A stretch of DNA of 58,024 nucleotides from Anthoceros angustus. Taxonomy: Eukaryota > Streptophyta > Anthocerotopsida > Anthocerotales > Anthocerotaceae. The notes under the pieces were generated by a model that made no database searches, was not told the origin of the DNA, and saw nothing but the letters and a program-made list of their open reading frames with translations. Positions within the stretch are counted from its first letter, which is position 1. Each line of letters opens with the position of its first letter. Positions 21,686 through 31,945 of this stretch are shown in pieces. Location of the stretch: NCBI GenBank assembly GCA_010909165.1, contig MU008237.1, forward strand, positions 1-58,024. Direction: 5' to 3'. The translations under genes were made by a program, and so were the position numbers.

Positions 21686-22978
21686 CTACATGTAATGCTG
21701 CCACAAATCTTGCACCGATTCTGCTGCTTTCTGCCAACTGCCGAATTGCAACAAAGGATGGAGGCAGAGATAGCTCTTTCTCACAAAATCTTTGTAGGGC
21801 AAGGAGGGAGCCACCTCCAAGCTCCAGGCGTGTGTCGCAAAATCGAGAGCCGCGATCTTGTTCAGCTTCTCATGCATGACGTATACTTCGTCCTGCCCGG
21901 CCATGCCTTGCAGGTTGTACCCCATCATGCCTTGCAGGATGTAGTGCCGACAGCGAAAGCGAGTGAACATGGGCGTGGGCATGGAATCCACCTCCGTCCA
22001 AGCCATGCGCGCCAAGTCCAGTTCCCATATCTGGAGACACTGCCTGCGACCAAAAAGACCGTGTTGGTGCACAACGACGACGGCGCAAAGCAGCCGGTCC
22101 CGCACGTTCATGGGGTTGGAGTAGTGGACTTCCTCGAGCGTCTCACAACAGGCTTGGCCACGACCAACAAGCTCCAGCTGGCCCGGTCCAGATCGTATGC
22201 CAGCAAATTGCCATTCCCAGTAAAGCAGAAGAGCACGTTGCCTATAAACACTCCCTTCCCAGCCACGAATTGGGGGATGCCTGCTAAAAAGGATGGACTC
22301 GCGACGGTTTGTCACACTCCAACTCCCAAGCGCGGAGTCGAACACAACTGTCCGGACGGGACTTCGTTGCCGATCGTTGAACACCACCAGCTTGAAGCAT
22401 TTGGTCACGGCAGTGTCCACAAATAGGCCCCGCACATCCCCGATCCCTAGCTTATCATCCGGGAACTCCGGCAGCGAGGCCCAGGAGCGCAAAATCGGGC
22501 TGCCGATGTGCGGGAAGACCATCGGCTCCTCCCCCATCCACTGCACTTGCACCTTAGCCAGCAGCACGCCGCCGCCCGCCAACGCCAGAAAGCGCTCCAC
22601 AGTCACAGTCCCTCTGCTCCACCTCTCCCGCTCCGAGAGCGGGACTCGGTGCGGGAACGCGTCCAGTGAGGCCTGGTCCGGTAGGGTTTGCAGCCATGGC
22701 GGGAGTTGGAGCTTGTACCAGCGGTCCTTGGCTTGGTCGTAGGCGCAGCAGGCCAGGGCCTCGTCAGATTTGCAAACACCTGCCACAAACAGCATCGAAT
22801 CCCGCGCTCCTGCTCCCGATTCCAGCCGCTCCTGCCACAAGCCCGAGGACTCCAAGGCCGCATTCCACGCTCCGCACACCGCGCGCGACCGCACCAAACT
22901 TACCAGCGGCAGCTGAGCTTGGATCTTGGCTATCACTTCATTCTCAGCCCGCTCAAAGGAACCTCCTCCTCCTCAATC
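21686..22978 (-). pseudogene. F-box protein, copy C, start disrupted
   Basis: The longest F-box frame in the window, 416 codons, is open from 22936 to 21686 and ends LQFGSWQKAAESVQDLWQHY. It includes LPLVSLVRSRAVCGAWN, WASLPEFPDDKLG, DSALGSWSVTN and QIWELDLARMAWTEVDSMP. It has no usable ATG. The natural start (EEEEVPLSGL, near 22970) is one base out of frame and runs into TGA after LSGLRMK. Between about 22295 and 22155 an extra T and a lost C move the reading out of and back into frame, so about 45 residues are scrambled. Upstream, the start of the F-box is duplicated (second copy about 23030-22995, EEEEVPWSGLPD). It was probably functional recently. Confidence 0.75.
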
Positions 22979-23029
22979 ACAAGGAGATTGTGGCGATCCG
23001 GCAGCCCGCTCCAGGGAACCTCCTCCTCC

Positions 23030-23225
23030 TCAAAACACAATGGAGGAACGATTGACGGAATCCTCTGGGACCATTCGCGAGCTTCGGATACGCCACAGAA
23101 TTTTGATCCTGAAAAGCCATCACCCTCCTCAAAACACAATGGAGGATCGATTGACGGAATCCTCTGGGACCATTCCCTCTGGGACCATTCGCGAGCTTCG
23201 GATACGCCACAGAAATAGGACCCTG
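23030..23225. repeat. Two-unit tandem repeat upstream of F-box copy C
   Basis: A block containing TCAAAACACAATGGAGGA, TTGACGGAATCCTCTGGGAC and GCGAGCTTCGGATACGCCAC occurs at 23030 and again at about 23134. The second copy has an extra duplicated GGGACCATTCCCTCT. Confidence 0.8.
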
Positions 23226-23296
23226 AAAAGCCATCACAAGGCCCGCCTTCCTAGTGTCATAAAGCCAATCACAAAGACCTCATTCTGGAGAAGACA

Positions 23297-23687
23297 ACTA
23301 GTAAGAGAGCCGAGCCTCTATAGAGAGGGAACACAACCTTCCCATACAATATGGGTTATATGCACTAAGGCGCTGACTCACAAGCGCACAAGAACACTTG
23401 CACAGACCACACCTTACAAATGGTGGGCTTGGCCTTATATAGTCCTAGCCTTGAATCCTACTGGTCACTTACCTTGAATCCTATTAGTTACTTGACCTTG
23501 AGTCCTATTGGTTACTTGACCTTGAATCCTACTGGTCACTTGACTTGCCCTTTACTTTTGGACTTTCTAGAAGATACTTTCTAGAAGATGCATGACTTTC
23601 AAGTTATTTTAGGGCACTCTTCATAACCGGCTTTTAGGGTACTCTTCATAACATATTTTGATATGTTGTAATAAATCACTTCTAACA
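23297..23687 (-). repeat. 3' LTR of copia element 1
   Basis: It starts TGTTAGAAGTG (at 23687, minus strand) and runs to about 23297, where similarity to the other LTR copies stops near GGCTCTCTTACTAG. Inside are two GTTATGAAGAGTGCCCTAAA repeats and several TCAAGTGACCAGTAGGATTC repeats. A TATATAAGGC box lies near 23435. Confidence 0.8.
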
Positions 23688-23722
23688 CTCCCACTCAACA
23701 TATCAAAATTATTCTCTTAGGC

Positions 23723-24030
23723 CTAGCATCTTGCTAAACCTAGCATGTTTTCTAAAGTCAAGGCTTTGGTCAAAATATCTGCCGGCATGTCTCTGTTGGA
23801 CAATACTCTAGCTTTACCTCTTTTGACTTTACCTTCTCTCTTATAAAGTGATGTTTCACTTCGATGTGCTTGGTTCGAGCATGAAAAGTTGCATTCTTGG
23901 CTAAGAAGATGCAACCTTGATTATCGTTGAAGATTGTTGTTGCTTCCTTTTGCTTGAATCCCATCTCCTCTAGCAAGTTACGCAACCATATCGCCTCCAT
24001 GACCGTAGAGCATGTTGCCATATATTACCT
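23723..24030 (-). pseudogene. RNase H end of copia element 1
   Basis: The minus strand shows EAIWLRNLLEEMGF, DNQGCIFLAKNATFHARTKH and IEVKHHFIREKV, the typical copia RNase H C-terminal half. A frameshift then leads to DMPADILTKAL near 23780. More N-terminal RNase H sequence lies at 24147-24338 (VKRIMRYLSGTKHWNLVY) in another frame. Confidence 0.8.
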
Positions 24031-24539
24031 TCGTAGAGGATAGAGCCACGATGGGTTGTCTCCTACTATTCCATGAAATGGCTCCCCATTCAAAGATAAC
24101 GCATATCCGATCGTAGACTTGCGACTATCAACATCTCCCGCCCGAATCACAATATCCTACCACTCGGACTTCCTGCGATGCTCTGTTGATACACCAAATT
24201 CCAATGCTTTGTACCACTCAAGTACCTCATTATCCTCTTCACGGCTTGGCATTGTCCGAGGTTAGCCATAAATTGACTTGCAACTCCACGCCTCTTTGTC
24301 CTTGTCCTGTAGATAAATAGGTGAGGCATCCAACACACCTTGATAGAGAGTTTTATCTACCTTCTCCTTCTCTTCTTGATTGTAGGACTCATCTCCTTTG
24401 AGAGCTTCTCATTAAGCACCATTGGTGTCTTCACGGCTTGCACTCTTGCATTCCAAAGCGCTTGAGACATTCTCAACATATGTCCTTTGGCTCAAAGAGA
24501 TCTTCTTGTTAGCTCTCTCATTACTTCTATCCTAGAAAG

Positions 24540-25332
24540 TAATGAAGTTCACCTAGATCCCTCATATCAAAACTATCATTAAGACTCTTCTTGTACTCTA
24601 AGAGCTCCAAATCATTGCAAACAAGGATTAGATCATCCACATAGCAATGATCATCATGGACTCTCCTCTCTTCACATAGATGTTCCAATCTCCATTGGTT
24701 TTCTTGAAACCTCTAGCTTGGAAGAACTTGTCAATCTTAACATACCGTAAGTGCAGTTGCTTAAGACCATAGAGTGCCTTTAGCAATTTACATACCTCAC
24801 TTTCCTCGGCACTTCATACCCCTTGGTTGGTTCATGTAGATCTCTTCTTCCAAATCTCCATTGAGAAGCGCAGTTTGGACATCCATGTGATGTATCTCCA
24901 GATCCATGGTAGCTGCTATTGCTAAGAGTATACGAATGGATGTTATCTTAGCAACAGGGGAGAAAGTGTCGGTGTAGTCAATGCACTTGTGTATATCCCT
25001 TCCCACCAGCCTTGCTTTGTATCGCTCTATGCTCCCATCGTTGTGCTTGATCTTGAACACCCATTTGGATCCTATGCACTTCCTTCCTTGGGGTAGAGGA
25101 GTGATTTCCCAAGTCTTGTTCTTGATAAGTGAGTTATACTATCCAGGGCTTCTTTCCACTCCTTCGCCTTTGGCCCTTCCAAGGCTTCCTTCAAGCTTTG
25201 CGGCTCATCAGCATCTGCCAACATAGCCTCTTCGTACTTGCATGCATTCATGGACTCCAAAGTGAGGGTTTCCATCGCCTTGATGATCTCCTGATCTGGG
25301 TCGGCGGCTCCTCTTGGATTCTTTGATCTCAC
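24540..25332 (-). pseudogene. Reverse transcriptase of copia element 1
   Basis: Minus-strand pieces in order are SLKEALEGPKAKEWKEAL (25180), FKIKHNDGSIERYKARLVGR (25055), YTDTFSPVAKITSIRILLAI, HMDVQTALLNGDLEEEIYM (to 24830), and the catalytic CYVDDLILVC near 24630. RDLGELHYF lies at about 24550. The YVDD is intact but frames change several times between pieces. Confidence 0.8.
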
Positions 25333-25739
25333 TCCTCTTCATCATCCTCGATATCCGGGGCTTCTCCACCTTCTATATTACCTTGTGGTAGAGGTTGCTC
25401 ATGCTCAGGAACACGTTGAGCATACTTAAGAGTAGGTTGCTCAAGAACCAAGTCTTGTGCTTCTTCACGCTCCTTCAACTCCTTGATGACAACTTGCGTT
25501 GCTCACTCCTTTGTTAGGTTCCACAACCTCATGAAAACAACATCCTCGAAAATGATTTTCTTGGTTGTAGGGTTGTATAATCTATACCCTTTACCTCATC
25601 GGAATACCCAAGCATGATGCACTTGGATGCCTTTAGGATCCCACTTGGTTCGGTTTTGCTTTGGAACATGAGCATAAACCTCGAACCAAAGATCCTAAAA
25701 TGACTCACGTTAGGTTTGACACGGACCATGCCTCCTCGG

Positions 25740-26380
25740 TCATTCCAGTCTGACCTTGGTTGGAACTCTATTCAAAACATGAGTTGCTGTAGCAACAGCC
25801 TCTCCCCAAAAACGTACCTCCAACCCACTTTGATGGAGCATGCACTTGGCCGCCTCCACTAGGCTCCTTAGCTTGCGCTCCGCCACTCCATTTTGCTCCG
25901 GTGTGTGAGGAATTGTTAGTTGCCTCCGAATGCCATGCTCCTTGCAAAAGCTTTTGAATTGAGAAGAGATGTATTCTCCTCCATTGTCACTCCTCAGAGT
26001 CTTGAGGCATTCTCCACTTTCGTTCTCCACCAAGACTTTCCACTCCTTGAATGTCTTGAACACTTGGACTTCTCCTTCAAAAGGTATGTCCAACTCCTCC
26101 TTGTGAAGTCATCCACAAACACTAGAATGTAGCGGGCTCCTCCATGGGTAGGGTTCTTCATTGGTCCACACATGTGTGTACAAGTTCAACGCCTTTGCTC
26201 GCTCCAATCCTTGGGAACTTGGTTGGTGAAGCTTTCCCATCATGCACCCTTTAGCTGTCGCGGCTCACCAATATCTTTCAAATCCAAGCGGTCACCATTT
26301 GTTGATTCTTCATCATCTTGATGTTGTCCACTCCAGTGTGCCCCAAGCGTTGATGCCACAAATCTATTGACCCGGTGCTC
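25740..26380 (-). pseudogene. Integrase region of copia element 1
   Basis: The minus strand shows the pre-integrase His motif LWHQRLGHTGVDNIKMMKNQ near 26365-26310. It then has the integrase core with RSDNGGEYISSQF (Asp of DDE) and HTPEQNGVAERK with its Glu region, and ATATHVLNRVPTKV near 25760. The downstream linker IFGSRFMLMFQSK is at 25690. Indels lie between the blocks. Confidence 0.8.
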
Positions 26381-26878
26381 TTAGGCGAGCTTGACACAAA
26401 TGTGCAAGCTTGTTGATCACCTAAGCACACAACTTGTAGAGATTGCCTTCCGAACACCTCGAGCTATCACCTTGACATTAGGTGATTACGGTTTCGGGTT
26501 GGATCGACATCCTCGAGTTGAACACAATCTCATTCCGAGGTCGGTGATTCTTGCTCGAAAGAAGATTCTTAAGAAGAGCACATGGTGCACATCCTTGATT
26601 GTACCTTTGGATGGTCCTCCAGTTGAACTTTAATCACACCTCTTCCTTTGATCTCGTGTGACCTATTGTCTCCAAGCGCCACTTTATGCCCCGCATTTCT
26701 TCATAGCTTGAGAACCAAGGCCGATTGTAGGTGAAGTGTTGAGATGCTCCAGTCGAGGTACAAACTCTCATCCTTCTTTGATGGGGCTGGCATTACTCTT
26801 TCTGGTTGAGACAATGAAAGATGTTCTTCCTTCTCACTCACTTGATTGGCTTGTGACTCCTTTCCCTTCTTCTTCAAG

Positions 26879-27698
26879 TCACCAACCTTGTCCTACAATC
26901 CTTGGCATAGTGATTAGGCTTTTGCAATAATGGCAAGTACCCCACACCTTTTCTTCGCACCTTTTCTCCTTGATCCTTCTTGAGTTGGCTTGTGAAGTCT
27001 TCCCACGTGTTGTTCCCTTCTTTGAGAAGAGCACCGAGTCTCCATTCTCTTCTTTCTTGAAGGAATTCTCCAGCTCCTCTTGTAGGAGCAACCCAACCAC
27101 CTCATCCAACGTTGGTGGTTGGTCGCTTATCCCTCAAGCGTTCTAAAGGCCAACACAAATTGCTTATGCGGATGGTAAGCTACTCGGCAACACCACGATA
27201 ACCTTTCTTCTTGAAGGTTTGGCGTCCGCCTTCATTTGATCCACCAAGTTCTTCAACTTGTTGGCGTGTTGTTGAATGGTGTCACCTCGACCATCTTGAA
27301 GTTGGCGGTGTTGCTCCAACAACATCTCATTCACCAAGCTCTTCTTCTCATACGTGTTGCGGAGGTCACGCCGCTTTTGATGTTGCACACTCACTCAATT
27401 GAGAGAGTATGTCATCGGACACATTGAGGAGAATCGTCACAGCTCGTCCATCTTTCTCAGTGTCCACTTCGGTGGGTATTTCTCCGAGGCCATTGTCGAC
27501 AAACTTCCATAGTCCCCGGTCGATGAGAAGCATCTGACACTTCGGTGGGTGTTTCTCCGAGGCCATTGTCGACAAACTTCCATAGTCCTCGGTCGATGAG
27601 AAGCCATTGTCGACAAACTTCCACAGTCCTCGGTCGATGAGAAGCATCTTCAGCTTCAACTTCCACAATGTGAAGTTCGTGCCTCCAAACTTCTCCAT
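26879..27698 (-). pseudogene. gag of copia element 1, with internal triplication
   Basis: The gag start is recognisable at 27698 (MEKFGGTNFTLWKLKLKMLL). LLIDRGLWKFVDNG then occurs three times because of a tandem repeat at 27481-27645. LTHS-type gag sequence continues to 27164. The zinc knuckle CHYCK...NHYAKDC near 26940-26905 is broken by a one-base loss after CHYCK. Confidence 0.8.
27481..27650. repeat. Triplicated segment inside gag
   Basis: GCCATTGTCGACAAACTTCC followed by a CGGTCGATGAGAAG block occurs three times (27489, 27562, 27604). Spacings are 73 and 42 bp, neither a multiple that keeps one frame across both junctions (42 does, 73 does not). Confidence 0.85.
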
Positions 27699-27896
27699 TA
27701 GAGGCGTGTCTGCGGCGCGCTAGTTTCCCTACAATTGATCTTGAAGACCAAAGCACTTCATTCACATGCACTACGAGATTAGTATCAAGACCTTTCCAAT
27801 TGCACACAAGTTCTCACAAGCTCTAGGCTAAGAACTATGCAATAGGATATGACTCAAGTAACAATGCAAGGGGCATTCTATAAGGCTCTTGAACAT

Positions 27897-27909
27897 GGCT
27901 CTGATACCA
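27897..27909 (-). other. Primer binding site for initiator Met tRNA, copia element 1
   Basis: The minus strand reads TGGTATCAGAGCC just inside the 5' LTR. This is the standard complement of the 3' end of plant tRNA-iMet. Confidence 0.9.
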
Positions 27910-27910
27910 T

Positions 27911-28147
27911 ATTAGGAAAAGAGCTGAGCCTTTATAGAGAGGGAACACAACCTTCCCATACAATATGGGTTATATGCACTAGGCACACTAGATACTAGTA
28001 CACAAGCACACAAGAACACTTGCACAGACCACACCTTACAAATGGTGGGCTTGGCCTTATGTAGTCCTAGCCTTGAATCCTACTGGTCACTTGACCTTGA
28101 ATCCTATTGGTTACTTGACCTTGAGTCCTATTGGTCACTTGACCTTA
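27911..28147 (-). repeat. Truncated 5' LTR of copia element 1
   Basis: It matches the 3' part of the LTR (TATA-like region, R/U5 end) but stops near 28147. The first 150-160 bp are missing here, and a matching piece lies inverted at 28464. Confidence 0.8.
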
Positions 28148-28463
28148 AATCCTTGCTATCTCTGCTGTCGTGAGTCTCTTCCATGTCTCGTGCCATCGCA
28201 GAACACTGGCCGTATAATTGCTAAGAGAACGGCTCCCGATTCTTAAGGCCTCGAGGGCATGATTTATAACTGGTGGCACAACAAGGCCATGGAACATGGA
28301 ACTGGGCATGATTTATAACAGGTGGCACAACAAGGCCATGGAACATAGAACTGGGGAATGAATGGCACCCATGTGAACACTGATCCATCCCAAGGACGCT
28401 TGAATGTGGAGTTCCAATGAACCCCCACTTCTTGAAGGGAGGACCTCACGATCACCATGTTGC
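28148..28463. other. Spacer between LTR fragments, with a 46-bp tandem duplication
   Basis: The segment GGGCATGATTTATAAC plus GGTGGCACAACAAGGCCATG occurs twice (about 28257 and 28303). The minus strand is open for 64 codons (28458-28264) but is not recognised. It is not related to the LTR on either side. Confidence 0.5.
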
Positions 28464-28627
28464 TGTTAGAAGTGATTTATTACAACATATCAAAATATGT
28501 TATGAAGAGTGCCCTAAAAGCCGGTTATGAAGAGTGCCCTAAAATAACTTGAAAGTCATGCATCTTCTAGAAAGTATCCTCTAGAAAGTCCAAAAGTAAA
28601 GGGCAAGTCAAATGACCAGTAGATTTC
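28464..28627 (+). repeat. Inverted partial copia LTR
   Basis: It begins TGTTAGAAGTG on the plus strand and matches the first 160 bp of the LTR of copia element 1, in the opposite orientation to that element. It then runs into the LTR of element 2. Confidence 0.85.
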
Positions 28628-28839
28628 AGGGTAAGAATTCGGTTATGTACAAAATTGAGTGTATGTGACGTTTCGTGAATAGGTAGACTAACTATGTTGA
28701 GGGTTACAGCTGCAGGGCTCCGTAACACACCCCCTTAACCCTAGCAATGTTAGAGAAAAGAAACTAAAGGATAGCGATTGACTATTCAACTAGCTTTATC
28801 CGCTAAATTCTTAGTACAAAGATATAAGAGCAAGAGCTT

Positions 28840-30618
28840 CTAGGTGGGTACTAGAGATGTAAAATCTCGAAGACCCATAGCCTCCATATGCTGAAAATGT
28901 TTGTGCTTGGGCAAATTCTTGGTTAGCAAATCCGCTGAATTCAAGTCGGTGGAGACATATGCAATTTGCACCACACCGGTTTCAATAGATTGCCTAACAT
29001 AATGTTGCTTAATCTCAATATGTTTAGTCCTCGAGTGGAAACGAGGATTGCTAGTCATAGCGATAGTAGACTGGTTGTCGCAAAGTATGAGGGTCGGAGA
29101 ATCCTGTGTATAGGTTAAGCCTTGGAGGAAGGTCCTCTCCCACGTTGCCTCCTTGGAAGCATGGGTAAGAGCTGCATATTCCGCCTCCGTGGATGATAGA
29201 GCCATGGAAGGCTGTTTCTTACATCGCCAGTTGACTGTGCCATTAGACAACATAAAGCAATAAGCAGGGATGCTTCTTCCACTCTCAAGGTCAGAGGCCC
29301 AATCAGCATCTGCATAGTCCATGATGGAAACATGTGGGCTGTTATCCTGAAACCATAAGCCGTAGGAGATAGTACCCCTTAAATATCTAAACACCCGCTT
29401 AACTGCTGACCAATGCTGAGGTCCCGGATTCTCTAAAAACTGTGACAACGTACTAACAGTGTATTATAAATCAGGACGTGTCCAAGTACATAGATAATTG
29501 AGACATCCTATAGAATGCTTATAGGGAACAAGAGACATGGTAGAAGTCTCTTCAGGGGTTTGGGGAGATTGATCTGAGGTAAGCTTGAGACCAACAACAC
29601 CAGGTGTGTTGACTGGTCGTGCTTGATCTAAATTAAACCTACGTAAAATCTCATTAATGTATTTAGTTTGATGTAGGACAACTATGCCTTGGGCTCTATC
29701 CCTAAGAAGCTGAACACCAAGAACAAAAGTTAGCTCCCCAATATCTTTCATATCAAACCTTCTATGAAGCATACCTTTAACATGATCTAAAAGTTTATCA
29801 TTATTAGAAACTAAAATAGCATCATCTACGTAAAGAGCAAGTACTACAAAATGAGATCCGTCTAGGAGTAAATACGCATTTGCATCTGCTGGGTTTTGAA
29901 CAAAGCCAAGGTCCTTAAGATACTTGTCAATGACCTTGTACCATTTCCTTGCACTTTGTTTAAGACCATATAATGTCTTCTTAAGTTTACAAACCCAATC
30001 GGGGTGTTCGGGGTCGACGTATCCCTCCGGCTGATCCATATATATATCTTCGTCAAGATCCCCATATAAAAATGCAGTACTTACGTCCATTTGATTCAAA
30101 TCAAGGTTGTGCTTAGCAGCTAGGGCAAGTAATATCATAATAGACTGCGTCTTCACAACGGGTGAAAATGTCTCATTAAAATCTACACCCTGCACTTGCG
30201 TAAAGCCTCGTGCCACGAGACGTGACTTATAACGTCCTATATCTCCGGCTGCATTAAGTTTGGTCTTAAAGACCCACTTACAACTAACTCTTTTTCTACC
30301 TGCTGGCAATGGACATAATTCCCATGTATTATTTTTTATGAGCGATTGATACTCATCTTCTATGGAAGGTATCCAGTGTGCCTTATCCTTGCCATTAACA
30401 GCTTCTAAATAAGACATAGGTTCTGGCCCATGAATTGTACTAATAGAAAAACTAGCAGGTTGCAGGTCAGGAGGTAGTAAAGGATCCTGAACTAAAATAT
30501 CATCTAAAACAAGAGTACGTGTTCGAGGAAGTGGTGGTTCAGGTGACCATCTATTCGGGGGTCTACGCTCACGGATAGGATACCTACGTTCTTGTAAAGC
30601 TGGGGGGGTCAGGTGCAA
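28840..30618 (-). pseudogene. Reverse transcriptase-RNase H of copia element 2, one nonsense codon
   Basis: A frame runs from 30618 to TAA at about 29464 and continues in the same frame to 28840. The only break is therefore one stop codon at the place where relatives read DIQYAVS. Visible motifs are NNTWELCPLP, SCKWVFKTKLN, RYKSRLVARGFTQVQGVDF, ETFSPVVKTQSI, DVSTAFLYGDLDEDIYMDQP, LYGLKQSARKWY, ALYVDDAILV (about 29815-29840) and FDMKDIGELTFVLG. In RNase H they are YADADWASD, LSSTEAEYAAL, LCDNQSTIAM and SRTKHIEIKQHYVR. The ORF start is not an ATG of the element, since the polyprotein begins upstream. Confidence 0.88.
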
Positions 30619-30766
30619 TGAAAGCGGGCATAGGAAGAGGATCTGCTATTGGCTGGTCAAAAACATCATCCTGATCTAAATCATCATCCTGATCTGACTG
30701 ATTTACAGGTCCAGGTTCATCCACAACAGCGGAAAGTGGAACAACTGGCATGGTTCAACTTCTATG

Positions 30767-31499
30767 TCACTCTGCTTCCACATCAAGAAATCCAAAAGTA
30801 TCCTCATCAGCATCGGGAGCTTGAATATAATCAATATCCTGATCATGCCCATCACCCCCTACAGGTCCAGATGCTGGATAATTAGTATCCTGAGGATAAA
30901 AGGCCTGAGTACCCTCGGAGTCAGCAGAAGCAAGGGAGTCGAATCCATATGAAGCTGGACTTGAAGCATGAGGAAAATGTTCCAAAGCAGGGCTTGACAA
31001 CTCCTTAAAAGTGACGCTACGAGCAAATATAGAAGTGTTGGAAACAGGGTCATATAGCTTGTACGCCTTAGCCTCCTCGCCATAGCCGACAAAAATAAGA
31101 GGACGGGCTCTATCTTGCAATTTCTTTCGTTTTTCAGCTGGAATGAAAGCAAAGGCGAGGGAGCCAAATACTCGCAGGTGAAGGATGCTGGGGTTTCTTA
31201 CCCCAAATCACCTCAAAGGGTGTCTTCCCTTCAATTGCACTGGTGAGTACCCGGTTCAAAATGTAGGTGGCAGTCACCACACACTCTGCCCAATAAGCCT
31301 TATCAAGCCCAGACCAAGCTAGCATACCCCTTGTCATGCCGAACAGGGTCTGATTCCGATGCTCAGCAACTCCGTTTTGCTGCTGGGTGTAGGGCACTAT
31401 GAGCTGTCGAAGAATCCCTTTAGTCTCTAGAAAATGGTTGAATTCAGCATTCACAAATTGACCTTCCATAAATAGAGCGGCGATCCATCTACGAATCAT
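30767..31499 (-). pseudogene. Integrase end and linker of copia element 2
   Basis: The minus strand reads VPYTQQQNGVAEHRNQTLFG and TATYILNRVLTS, then changes frame near 31160 (the F-A-F word continues as RPLIFVGYGEEAKAYKLYDP) and runs as an acidic linker to 30767. Only the C-terminal part of the integrase is present. Confidence 0.75.
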
Positions 31500-31945
31500 G
31501 GGGAACCACTAACACCATAAATTTTGAAGGGGGGGGAATATCCTCGATGGGGGTTTTTTGTGAATAACCGCTGAAGAGGGTTGGTGATGGGTCTAAAAGC
31601 TATAGGTTCAGCTATTGTGTGGAAACTAAAGCGAAAAAAAGGGTCCGGCCCCTGCATCATACGAGTTTTCCGTTGGTACATATGACTGCCGAAGGGTGAC
31701 CCACTTCCCTAAACCGTTTGTTTCGGCCATAACAAGACTCACAATGCACACCTGCAGTCTAGCATCGTTGTTCTCGGACATCTGAATCCAACGCCACTAT
31801 GGAAGGGTTATGAAATCTCGCGGACAGGTTCAATCCATCAAACATATTTGTGGGAAGAAACTTTACTATGCAGTTTAATGTGTGATCCTTCGCTATTATT
31901 TGTGGCGAGGCGGGAGGCGGCTGGCGGCTGGGAGTATGTAATCTA
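31500..31945. other. Anonymous block between two copia fragments
   Basis: No retroelement motif is seen. It includes a run of eight G near 31531-31538 and a minus-strand open frame of 61 codons (31681-31496; words RMMQGPDPFFRFSFHTIAEP) that I do not recognise. An organellar origin is possible but unsupported. Confidence 0.4.

Larger units (their letters stand above)
23297..28147 (-). mobile_element. Ty1/copia LTR retrotransposon 1, decayed
   Basis: On the minus strand the order is 5' LTR (28147-27911, truncated), PBS (27909-27897), gag, integrase, reverse transcriptase, RNase H, polypurine tract (GAGTGGGAG at 23696-23688) and 3' LTR (23687 to about 23297). Integrase before reverse transcriptase defines the copia order. 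All domains are interrupted by indels, so it cannot move by itself. Its LTR is the same family as the solo LTR at 18346-18711. Confidence 0.9.
28628..31499 (-). mobile_element. Ty1/copia retrotransposon 2, 3' half
   Basis: The minus strand holds part of the integrase (31499-31134: GILRQLIVPYTQQQNGVAEH), linker (31120-30767), reverse transcriptase, RNase H, a polypurine tract (about 28735-28725) and a short 3' LTR piece beginning TGTTACGGAGCCC (28724 down to about 28628). Everything upstream of the integrase middle (gag, protease, 5' LTR) is missing. It is the best-preserved polymerase in the window. Confidence 0.88.

Noticed and set aside
28264-28458. Minus-strand frame as a gene
   Set aside because: It is only 64 codons, partly made of a tandem duplication, with no recognisable pattern, wedged between LTR pieces.
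31496-31681. Mitochondrial insertion
   Set aside because: The block looks foreign to the flanking elements, but no organellar gene could be identified by eye, so it is kept only as a possibility.
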